A DNA stretch of 34,681 nt from Betaproteobacteria bacterium (lineage in GTDB: Bacteria; Pseudomonadota; Gammaproteobacteria; Burkholderiales; Casimicrobiaceae). The notes under the pieces are model-generated. The model was not told where the DNA came from, did no database searches, and saw only the letters and a program-made list of their open reading frames with translations. The stretch's first letter is position 1. The number at the start of each line of letters is the position of its first letter. A program made the position numbers and the translations under genes. Location of the stretch: NCBI GenBank assembly GCA_029884335.1, contig JAOUIA010000038.1, positions 1 to 34,681 on the forward strand, in the 5' to 3' direction. This document shows, one piece after another, positions 16,754 to 23,405 of the stretch.

Positions 16754-16978
16754 CTACTCGTCGCCGGCGAGGCCCGGCGGGCGCTCGCGGACCTGGCTCA
16801 GCAGGTCCTCCGCCGCCAGCTCGTTGTCGGCGAAGATCACCTTGACGGCGCAGCGCTCCGGCAGGTCGGGCGATGCGCGCAGCGACTTCGCCAGCGCCGA
16901 CGCATCGCCGAAGACCGACCGCTCCGCGACCTTCTCGAGGCGGCGCAGCGGGAATACGCGGTAGACGTAGTAGGGCAC
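16754..16978 (-). CDS. Small uncharacterised protein, 74 aa
   Basis: The sequence starts at GTG with MPYYVYRVFPLRRLEKVAER, continues FGDASALAKSLRASPDLPERCAVKVIFADNELAAEDLL (in part), and ends acidic (AGDE). It looks like a compact alpha/beta protein of about 75 residues with one cysteine. A longer frame upstream to 17143 would overlap the S24-like gene heavily and encodes only arginine-rich shadow sequence, so the GTG is preferred. No function is proposed. It is embedded in the minus-strand operon between the S24-like gene and the 150-aa gene. Confidence 0.65.
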   Translation of the reverse strand: MPYYVYRVFPLRRLEKVAERSVFGDASALAKSLRASPDLPERCAVKVIFADNELAAEDLLSQVRERPPGLAGDE

Positions 16979-17013
16979 GGGGCAACCTCGGAAATCGGGA
17001 CTCGCTCGGGGCG

Positions 17014-17370
17014 TCACTCGACGTAGCGCTTGCGCTCGCGCCGCCGCCCCGGCTTGCTCCTCTGGATGACGACGCCGCGCACGGCCGCCAGGTCGGCCAG
17101 CGCGCGCTCCGGATACGCGGGATTGAGCGCGGCGAGGCGCCACGCGCCAGGGCCGCCCCGCAACTGCCGCAGCACGACGTCCTCCTCGACCTCAACGATC
17201 ACGAACGAGCCGTCGGCGGCGAGACCCTCGGGCTCGACCACGACCACGTCGCCCTCGACGAACTCGGGCGCCATGCTGTCGCCGAGCACCAGCAGCGCGA
17301 ACGGCTCCGCGCCGCTGCAGTCGCCGCCCGGCGCGGCAGGCGCGATCGGGATCGTCCGGCGCTCGCTCAC
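17014..17370 (-). CDS. LexA/S24-like protein, catalytic lysine replaced
   Basis: The 118-aa protein consists of only the C-terminal LexA-type fold. Ser32 in LGDSMAPEFVEGDVVVVEP matches the catalytic serine region of S24 peptidases. In the strand that normally carries the catalytic lysine (VTVKRL in LexA), the sequence is VVLRQL, so arginine or leucine stands there. Self-cleavage is therefore doubtful, and the protein may keep the fold for binding. There is no DNA-binding domain. Its GTG start overlaps the stop of the HTH-ferredoxin reductase gene (GTGA, 17367-17370), hinting that the two work together and that the HTH of that neighbour supplies DNA binding. The basic tail (RRRERKRYVE) is notable. 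Confidence 0.75.
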   Translation of the reverse strand: MSERRTIPIAPAAPGGDCSGAEPFALLVLGDSMAPEFVEGDVVVVEPEGLAADGSFVIVEVEEDVVLRQLRGGPGAWRLAALNPAYPERALADLAAVRGVVIQRSKPGRRRERKRYVE

Positions 17371-18827
17371 GAGCGGATGCGCGCGGCGGGAACGCCGCGC
17401 CCGGCGAGTTCCGCGGCGGCGCGCGCGACGAACTCCGCCGGCCCGGCGAGGTAGTAGTCGCTGTCCGGCGGCGGCGCGGCGTCGGTCAGCGCCTCGAGCA
17501 ATCCCGCGGTGCCGCGCGCGAGGTCGGCGTCGGCGTGCGCGACGTAGCGGAACGCGTCGATCGAGTCGGCCCAGGCGCGGCACTGGTTGGCGAGGTAGTG
17601 GCCGTCGGGTCGCGTGGCGAGCCAGCCGAGCACGATCGACTCCGCGGAGTCCGCGGCCATCGCGTGCTCGATCAGGCTGCGGATCGGCGCGAAGCCGGTG
17701 TCGCAGGCGAGGAACGCGAGCGGCCGCGCGGCGTCGGCCAGGGTGAACGCGCCGATCGGCCCGCGCAGGTTGAGCAGGTCGCCGGCGCGGATCGCGCCGG
17801 CGAACAGCCGGGAAGCGAGCGCATCGCCGTCGTCGCGCGCGACGTGGAAGTGCAGGTTGCGGTCGTCGCAGGGACAACTCGCCACCGGGTAGGTCGCCGC
17901 GGCATCCTGGCCGCCCGGGCTCGCCCCGAGCGTCACGCTCTGCCCGGCGAGGAAGCGCAGGCGCTGCGCGCGCGGCGTCTGCACGTGCAGCAGCAGCGTG
18001 TCCGGCGCGAGCGGGCTGACCGCGCGTACGCGCACGGCGAGGTCCTGCGCCGCGATGTCCTCGGGTCCCCGCGCCTCCAGCGTCTCCAGCACGATCTCCG
18101 CGGACGCGGCCGCATGGGCGCACAGCAGCGTGTGGCCCTGCTGCCGCTCGGCCTCCGACAGCGGGTAGTCGCACGGCGCGACGCGCACGACCTCCCCGGC
18201 GACCACGCGCGCCTTGCACAGGCCGCAGCTGCCGTTGCCGCAGCCGTAATCGAGCTTGAGCCCCGCGCGGAGGCCCGCCTGCAGCAGCGTCTCGCGGCCC
18301 TCGACGAGGAATTCGCGGCCGCTGGGGCGCACGACGACGCGCGCGGAGAGGAGCTTGAGAAGGTCGTCCATGACGGTGATGTCGTCGGCGGCGTCGGTGG
18401 CGAGCACGTCGGCGAGCCCGCGCTCGAGGCCCTCGGCGAGCTCGCGCGCCTCCGGCGACCCGCTCGCGTCCGCCCACGCGGACGCCTGCGCCTGCGTCGC
18501 CACGACCAGCGAATGGTAACGCTGCAGCAGCCGCCGCGCGTCGGTCAGCTCGCGGCTGTGCTCGTAGAGCCGCTGCGCCAGCACCTCCTGCGACGGCAGC
18601 GTGCGCTCCTGGACGCGGCGGCCGAACGCGGCCTCCTTGATGCGCGCCACGCGCTCGAAGGCTCCCGACGACTCGAGGTCGAGGCTCGGATACAGGCGCG
18701 CCAGGTCAGCGGCCTCCACCTGGCCGTCGCTGGACGGCAGCAGGCCCTCGCGGATCTGCCTCTGCAGCACGCCGCGCGACACGCCGGCGAGCCGCGCCGC
18801 GCGCGACAAGGAGAGCACGTGTCCCAT
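17367..18827 (-). CDS. HTH + [2Fe-2S] ferredoxin + flavin reductase fusion
   Basis: The 486-aa fusion begins with a helix-turn-helix of the MerR/excisionase kind (residues 3-45: LSRAARLAGVSRGVLQRQI then EAADLARLYPSL). A helical linker spans about 55-160. A plant-type [2Fe-2S] domain follows, with Cys196, Cys201, Cys204 and Cys236 (CGNGSCGLC and LLC). An FAD/NAD(P) reductase module runs from about 255 to 486, with TYPVAS in the flavin region and ACDTGFAPIRSL and YYLAGPAEF in the nucleotide region. The usual RxYS arginine and the C-terminal cysteine are replaced. Electron-transfer domains with a DNA-binding head suggest a redox- or NAD(P)H-responsive regulator. An alternative is an enzyme that merely kept a protein-binding HTH. 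Confidence 0.85.
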   Translation of the reverse strand: MGHVLSLSRAARLAGVSRGVLQRQIREGLLPSSDGQVEAADLARLYPSLDLESSGAFERVARIKEAAFGRRVQERTLPSQEVLAQRLYEHSRELTDARRLLQRYHSLVVATQAQASAWADASGSPEARELAEGLERGLADVLATDAADDITVMDDLLKLLSARVVVRPSGREFLVEGRETLLQAGLRAGLKLDYGCGNGSCGLCKARVVAGEVVRVAPCDYPLSEAERQQGHTLLCAHAAASAEIVLETLEARGPEDIAAQDLAVRVRAVSPLAPDTLLLHVQTPRAQRLRFLAGQSVTLGASPGGQDAAATYPVASCPCDDRNLHFHVARDDGDALASRLFAGAIRAGDLLNLRGPIGAFTLADAARPLAFLACDTGFAPIRSLIEHAMAADSAESIVLGWLATRPDGHYLANQCRAWADSIDAFRYVAHADADLARGTAGLLEALTDAAPPPDSDYYLAGPAEFVARAAAELAGRGVPAARIRS

Positions 18828-18836
18828 CGCGCGCCT

Positions 18837-19748
18837 TCAGCCGCCGACGCGGTCGTGGTAGCGCGCGCGGTAGAGCAGGCGCGGCCGCGACGGCGCGTCG
18901 ACGAAACCGTCGCGACGGTGCAGCACGTTGTTGCACACGATGCCCATGCCCGGTCGCAGCGCGACCTCGAGGCGGAACGGCGACGGCGCGTCGAGCAGCG
19001 CTTCCAGCGCGGCCACGGCGGCGAGCACGTCGGGCGATGCCAGCCAGGCGATGCTGCGCGTGCGCGCCGTGTAGCGCATGCCGAGGCAGCCCGTGGCGGG
19101 GTCGACGTCGAACACCGGGCCGCTCGTCGCGGGGCGGGCCGTCCCTTCCCCGCCCTCGCGCGCGGGCACGGTCATCGCGTCCGCGCGCATCAGCGCGCGG
19201 ACGTGGCGCGGATCGGCGTCGCGCAAGCGAAGGTACGCGATCTCGTGGTCCATGAACGCGTTGGCGCCGCCCTCCTCCGCGCTCGCCACGCAGTGCAGGA
19301 TCATGCCGCGGATGCGCCGCGGCGCGTCGTTGTAATAGCCGTCGGTGTGCCAGCGGATCGGGCGGTCCGTGTAGGGGATGTAGTCGGAGCGCTCGGCCAC
19401 GCGCTCGGTCGCGACGCGGATCGGGCTGATGCCGTCGTCGTCGGCGAGCCAGTTGCGGTCCAGCCGCGTGAGGCCGAGCTGCTCGCCCAGCCGCCGCGGG
19501 ATCGACTTGTCGGCGTCGACCGCGCCCGACACGTAGATCGCCATGTTCGCGCGCCGGCAGCGGTCGAGCAGCGCCTCGCGCTCGCCGGGCGTCAGCGCCC
19601 GCGGGTCGCGCACCTCGACCGTGTGCCCCGCGAGCCCTTCCGGGTACGCGGCGAGCTTCGCCTCGCGCCACGCCGCGTAGGCCGCGCCGGCGCCGGGATC
19701 GAACGGCCCTCCCGCGACGACGTCCCGCTGCGCAGTCACCGCGCCCAC
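18837..19748 (-). CDS. TauD/TfdA-type Fe(II)/2-oxoglutarate dioxygenase
   Basis: The 303-aa protein has the jelly-roll dioxygenase iron triad: His134 and Asp136 in RWHTDGYYND, and His277 in NNVLHRRDGF, followed by arginines at 288 and 290, one of which would hold 2-oxoglutarate. Family members hydroxylate taurine, sulfonates, aryloxy acids or carnitine precursors, releasing succinate and CO2. The substrate here is unknown. The setting, between a double-TusA gene and a ferredoxin-reductase fusion beside dsrA, suggests an organosulfur compound or a regulatory small molecule. The start is GTG at 19748, and the gaps to neighbours are 4 and 9 bp. It needs oxygen, which is notable beside genes often expressed at low oxygen. 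Confidence 0.87.
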   Translation of the reverse strand: MGAVTAQRDVVAGGPFDPGAGAAYAAWREAKLAAYPEGLAGHTVEVRDPRALTPGEREALLDRCRRANMAIYVSGAVDADKSIPRRLGEQLGLTRLDRNWLADDDGISPIRVATERVAERSDYIPYTDRPIRWHTDGYYNDAPRRIRGMILHCVASAEEGGANAFMDHEIAYLRLRDADPRHVRALMRADAMTVPAREGGEGTARPATSGPVFDVDPATGCLGMRYTARTRSIAWLASPDVLAAVAALEALLDAPSPFRLEVALRPGMGIVCNNVLHRRDGFVDAPSRPRLLYRARYHDRVGG

Positions 19749-19752
19749 CGCC

Positions 19753-20352
19753 TCACTCGCCCGACATCGTGCGCTGGCGCCGCGGCTCGCGCGGGGACTC
19801 GTCGAGCAGCCCCGCCATCGCGCGCTCGAGCAGCTCGGCGGCCTCGGGCGCCTCGACGTCGATCACCTGCGACACCGCCCACGTGCGTTCGCTCTCGTCC
19901 ATGACGTCGGCGACGCGATGGCCGAGGTAGCGCAGCAACGGGTAGTCGGGACCGGCGTCGTCCCAGGCGAACGCAGCGCACTCGGCCGCCCGCTCGTTGA
20001 CCAGCGCCACGAAGCGCCGCTTGATATCCTCCGCCGACGCGCTGGCGAGCAGGTCGGACTCGTTCTCGGCGAGGATCGCCCCCACCCGATTGGCCATTTC
20101 CGTGGTGAACTCGACGCGCCACGCGCCGTCGCGGCGCCGGTAGGCGATGCGGTCGGCGCCGACGACGAGGAACGCCAGGAGCTCGGCGAGGAAGTCGAAG
20201 TAGCCCGCTCCGGCCGCGAGCTCGAAGCGCGCCCCGCGCATCCGCTTGAGCGCGTTCTGCGCCACGCGCCAGGCGATGAACGCGGCGGCGCCGGCGACCT
20301 CGGTCGCGCCCTTGGCGCTGCCGGCCTTGAACCAGTTGCTCTTGACGCGCAT
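19753..20352 (-). CDS. Uncharacterised protein, 199 aa
   Basis: I do not recognise the family. The first third is helical and alanine-rich (AKGATEVAGAAAFIAWRVAQ and NALKRM), and the segment FDFLAELLAFLVVGADRIAYRRR is hydrophobic but interrupted by charges. The C-terminal third is acidic and ends with an arginine-rich tail (PREPRRQRTMSGE). One cysteine is present. There is no signal peptide or clear membrane span. The ATG at 20352 has a purine-rich GAGAGGCGGGA upstream. It sits 18 bp after the double-TusA gene and 4 bp before the dioxygenase gene, so it belongs to the operon. Confidence 0.65.
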   Translation of the reverse strand: MRVKSNWFKAGSAKGATEVAGAAAFIAWRVAQNALKRMRGARFELAAGAGYFDFLAELLAFLVVGADRIAYRRRDGAWRVEFTTEMANRVGAILAENESDLLASASAEDIKRRFVALVNERAAECAAFAWDDAGPDYPLLRYLGHRVADVMDESERTWAVSQVIDVEAPEAAELLERAMAGLLDESPREPRRQRTMSGE

Positions 20353-20370
20353 GCCGCGGCGTCCCGCCTC

Positions 20371-20859
20371 TCAGCGGCGGGCGAGGAAGAACGCGAACTC
20401 GCCCGGCGCGACCTCCTCGCTCGCGCGGAGCTCGACGCCGGTGGCCTTCGCCCAATCCGCGACGTCGGTCTCGATGCCCGGGCAGTTGCTGACGAGCTCC
20501 AGCGTCTCGCCGGGACGCATGCCGGCGAGCAGCTTCTTCGCCTCGACGATGGGGCCGGGACAGACGACGCCGCGCAGGTCGAGCACCGCGCTCGGCACCG
20601 GGCGCGGCGCGCGGCCGCGCCGCAGGTGATAGGCGCTGCCGCCGTCCGGCAGCCGCTCCGTCTTCACGACCTCGTTGCCGGTCCACTTCGCCCACGCGAA
20701 CAGGTCGTCCGCCGTGCCGGGGCAGTCGGAGAGCAGCACCAGCGTCTCGCCCGGCTTGAGGTCGTCGACGATCTTCTTCGCGCCGAGCAGCGGCGCGGGG
20801 CAGCGTGTCCCGCGCATGTCCAGCGTGGGATGCGCGGCCCGCCCGGTGATCTCGCTCAC
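20371..20859 (-). CDS. Tandem double-TusA sulfurtransferase
   Basis: The 162-aa protein is two TusA domains in a row (residues about 10-80 and 90-160). Each has the CPxP cysteine (Cys20 in RGTRCPAPLL; Cys100 in RGVVCPGPIV) and, 26 residues later, a second cysteine (Cys46 in LLSDCPGTADD; Cys126 in LVSNCPGIETD). The second cysteine is absent from the TusA encoded at 12896. Two pairs with identical spacing suggest persulfide relay or disulfide exchange within one chain. The GTG start at 20859 has a good GGGAGAAAG ribosome site. It is separated by 94 bp from the Cmx6-like gene upstream and has no recognisable promoter there. Confidence 0.9.
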   Translation of the reverse strand: MSEITGRAAHPTLDMRGTRCPAPLLGAKKIVDDLKPGETLVLLSDCPGTADDLFAWAKWTGNEVVKTERLPDGGSAYHLRRGRAPRPVPSAVLDLRGVVCPGPIVEAKKLLAGMRPGETLELVSNCPGIETDVADWAKATGVELRASEEVAPGEFAFFLARR

Positions 20860-20953
20860 GTTCTTTCTCCCGCCCGAAGGCGCCGTCCGAAGGATAGTCG
20901 GGAATCTCCGCGTGCGGCCACTTCCGAAGCAACCGACGCCGTCGCCGTTCCGG

Positions 20954-21601
20954 TCACGCGATCGCCTTCGCCGGCACGAACAGGCCCCAGCCGAGCGCCC
21001 GCTCGCCGCCCAGTCCCAGCGCCTGCACCACGAGCGAGTCGTCGGGCTGCAGTCCGTGCAGCGCGAGGCTGAAGCCCGCGATCGTGCGCGATCCCGCGCC
21101 TGCCGCGCGCCGGCGACCCGAGATGAAACCGCAATCGACGCCGATTTCCGCGAGTGCGGCGCGCGCGGAGCGCTCGAAGCCCTCGACGTCCGCCTGACCG
21201 AACGTCACGGCCCCCGCGGCGAGCGTGGCGCTCGCGCGCAGCGGCCGCGTCCGGCCCTCGCCGAGATCAAGCCGGCTGCCGGAAACGTCCAGCGCACAGC
21301 CTCCCAGCGCCAGCACTGCGCTCACGCGCGCCTCCGGCACCCGCAGCACGAGCTTCGCCCGCTGCGCGAGCAGGGCCACGCCGTAGTCGGTCGCGTTCGT
21401 GCGCAGCGGGTGGATGCCGCTCCCCGGCTCTGCGCCGAACCAGGCCAGCCGCGCCCGGACGGCGTCGAGCAGCGCGAGCGGATGATCGGCCGGCAGGCTG
21501 CCGCCGCCCAGCGGGAAGGCCACGTCGACGACGCGGATATCCTCCCGCCGCGCGCCCGCGCGCTCGCGCGCTCGCCTTGCCTCCGCGCCCGCCGGGGCCA
21601 T
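20954..21601 (-). CDS. Cas6/Cmx6-like RAMP protein, stand-alone
   Basis: The 215-aa protein resembles the Cas6/Cmx6 group described from type I-MYXAN CRISPR systems. It has VVDVAFPLGGGSLPADHPLAL followed by SGIHPLR, a middle LGGCALDVSGSRLDLGEG, SGRRR at 161-165, and a C-terminal glycine-rich RAMP loop, ALGLGGERALGWGLFVPAK (residues 194-212). His40, His64 and His182 are possible catalytic residues if it cleaves RNA. An N-terminal 20-residue arginine/alanine stretch lies before the conserved part, so the true start could be internal. There is no CRISPR array and no other cas gene in the window. It starts 3 bp after the 80-aa gene, firmly inside the dsr-linked operon. A function outside CRISPR immunity is inferred. 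Confidence 0.75.
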   Translation of the reverse strand: MAPAGAEARRARERAGARREDIRVVDVAFPLGGGSLPADHPLALLDAVRARLAWFGAEPGSGIHPLRTNATDYGVALLAQRAKLVLRVPEARVSAVLALGGCALDVSGSRLDLGEGRTRPLRASATLAAGAVTFGQADVEGFERSARAALAEIGVDCGFISGRRRAAGAGSRTIAGFSLALHGLQPDDSLVVQALGLGGERALGWGLFVPAKAIA

Positions 21602-21604
21602 CGC

Positions 21605-21847
21605 TCAGTCCCTGCCCCCGACGGCGACTCCCGCCCCGCCGCGCTGCGCCTCGCCCCAGCGCCGCATCGCCTCGCCCCAGGCGACCGCCGTCTGCGGGTC
21701 GATGTCGAACACCGTGAAGCGGCTGCGCTCGCGGATGCGGACGCGCAGCAGCGCCATCCCGCCGCCGTCGTGCTCCACCTGCTGCAGCGCGATCTCCTCA
21801 CCGCCCAGGGGGCTGCGGATCTGCTGCAGCGTCGTTGTCGTGGCCAT
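21605..21847 (-). CDS. Small uncharacterised protein, 80 aa, first gene of the minus-strand operon
   Basis: The protein starts MATTTTLQQIRSPLGGEEIALQQVEHDGG, continues with MALLRVRIRERSRFTVFDIDP and an amphipathic helix (AVAWGEAMRRWGEAQRGG). It looks like a compact beta-rich fold plus one helix, without cysteines. I cannot assign a family. A GTGGAGC purine-rich stretch lies before the ATG. Translation is probably coupled to the Cmx6-like gene 3 bp downstream. The gene starts 248 bp from dsrA in the opposite direction, so the two operons share a regulatory region. Confidence 0.65.
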   Translation of the reverse strand: MATTTTLQQIRSPLGGEEIALQQVEHDGGGMALLRVRIRERSRFTVFDIDPQTAVAWGEAMRRWGEAQRGGAGVAVGGRD

Positions 21848-22095
21848 CGTTGTGCTCCACACTTGCCGTAACCGCCGCGCGCCTCCGGCACGCCCGGTCA
21901 TTGAGCGAGCGCAGCAAGGCGCAGTCCATAGCCGATGCGGGTGATGGACCGTACCCCATCCGGGTAATTCCCGATCACGCCCTCGGGGCTTATTCACATA
22001 GCCTTGGCGAGTGATGGCGCGACCTTCGCCCGCCGCCTAGCATAGACGCCGTCCCGCCCGGACCCACAAGCCCGCTGCAGACAAGGAGCAAGCCG
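21848..22095. promoter_or_regulatory. Divergent control region between the minus-strand operon and dsrA
   Basis: The 248-bp spacer contains TACCC-CATCC-GGGTA (21952-21966), a perfect 5-bp inverted repeat, preceded by GGGT at 21939-21942 (with the base before it). The segment 21939-21964 resembles the one upstream of tusA (12749-12775). A GTGAT/ATCAC pair also flanks part of it. No consensus sigma-70 promoter stands out, which fits dependence on an activator. A good Shine-Dalgarno (AAGGAGCAAG) precedes the dsrA ATG. Confidence 0.5.
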
Positions 22096-23394
22096 ATGGC
22101 CAAGCCCATGCACCCGACCCCGATGCTCGACAAGCTCGAGAGCGGCCCCTGGCCCAGCTTCGTCACGGGGCTCAAGCGTCTGGCGAAGGACAAGGACTAC
22201 ATGGTCGACCTGCTCGGCCAGCTCGAGCACTCGTACAAGACCCGCAAGGGCTACTGGAAGGGCGGCACGGTCGGCGTGTTCGGCTACGGCGGCGGCGTGA
22301 TCCCGCGCTTCACCGAAGCGAAGGACGAGGCGGGCAAGCCGCTGTTTCCCGACGCCGCCGAGTTCCACACGCTGCGCGTGATGCCGCCGGCCGGCATGCA
22401 CTACAACACCGCGATCCTGCGCAAGCTCGCCGACATCTGGGAAAAGCACGGCTCCGGCCTGATCGCGTTCCACGGCCAGTCGGGCGACATCATGTTCCAG
22501 GGCGCGACCACCGAGAACGTGCAGAAGGCGTTCGACGAGATCAACGCGGCGGGCTTCGACCTCGGCGGCGCCGGCCCGGCGGTGCGCACGTCGATGTCCT
22601 GCGTCGGCGCCGCGCGCTGCGAGCAGTCGTGCTACGACGAGGCCTCCGCGCACCGCGCGGTGATCAACAGCTTCCTCGACGACATCCACCGCCCCTCGCT
22701 GCCCTACAAGTTCAAGTTCAAGTTCAGCGGCTGCCCGAACGACTGCATGAACTCGATCCAGCGCGCCGACATGGCCATCATCGGGACGTGGCGCGACGAC
22801 ATCCGCAGCGACGAGGCGCTGGCGCGCAAGTGGTTCGCGAAGCACGGCATGAACGAGCTGGTCAATGACGTCGTCGCGCGCTGCCCGACCAAGGCGATCC
22901 AGCTGAAGGAGGTCAAGGACCTCGAGGCCGCCCCGGGCGTCACGACGGTCGCGGTGAGCGACACGCACGGGCTCGCGATCGACAACCGCGACTGCGTGCG
23001 CTGCATGCACTGCATCAACGTGATGACCGGCGCGCTCGCGCCCGGCGTGGACAAGGGCGCCACGATCCTGGTCGGCGGCAAGCGCACGCTGAAGATCGGC
23101 GACCTGATGGGCACGGTGGTCGTGCCGTTCATGAAGCTCGCCACCGACGAGGACCGCGAGAAGCTGGTCGAACTGGGCCAGAAGATCATCGACTTCTTCG
23201 CCGAGAACGCGCTGGAGCACGAGCGCACGGGCGAGATGATCGAGCGCATCGGCCTGGTCAACTTCCTCGACGCGCTCGGCATCGAGGTCGACGCGAACAT
23301 GGTCGCCTCGCCGCGCACGAACCCCTACGTCCGCACCGACGGCTGGGACGAGGAAGTGGCGAAGATCAACGCGCGCAAGCACAAGGCCGCCTGA
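22096..23394 (+). CDS. dsrA: Reverse dissimilatory sulfite reductase alpha subunit
   Basis: The 432-aa DsrA carries the sirohaem-[4Fe-4S] ligands Cys169-x5-Cys175 (SCVGAARC) and Cys213-x3-Cys217 (SGCPNDC). The inserted ferredoxin domain uses Cys263 (ARCP) with Cys300, Cys303 and Cys306 (CVRCMHC). With DsrB it forms the cytoplasmic alpha2beta2 enzyme that in sulfur oxidisers turns DsrC-bound sulfane sulfur into sulfite. The oxidative direction is inferred from the presence of dsrEFH and dsrL and the absence of dsrD, and not from the sequence of DsrA alone. It is the first gene of the dsr operon; dsrB follows after 11 bp. Confidence 0.98.
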   Translation: MAKPMHPTPMLDKLESGPWPSFVTGLKRLAKDKDYMVDLLGQLEHSYKTRKGYWKGGTVGVFGYGGGVIPRFTEAKDEAGKPLFPDAAEFHTLRVMPPAGMHYNTAILRKLADIWEKHGSGLIAFHGQSGDIMFQGATTENVQKAFDEINAAGFDLGGAGPAVRTSMSCVGAARCEQSCYDEASAHRAVINSFLDDIHRPSLPYKFKFKFSGCPNDCMNSIQRADMAIIGTWRDDIRSDEALARKWFAKHGMNELVNDVVARCPTKAIQLKEVKDLEAAPGVTTVAVSDTHGLAIDNRDCVRCMHCINVMTGALAPGVDKGATILVGGKRTLKIGDLMGTVVVPFMKLATDEDREKLVELGQKIIDFFAENALEHERTGEMIERIGLVNFLDALGIEVDANMVASPRTNPYVRTDGWDEEVAKINARKHKAA

Positions 23395-23405
23395 GGGAGC
23401 ACGCG

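Noticed and set aside
20954-22095. A CRISPR-Cas locus around the Cas6-like gene
   Set aside because: No direct repeats with regular spacers and no other cas gene were found on either strand in the window.
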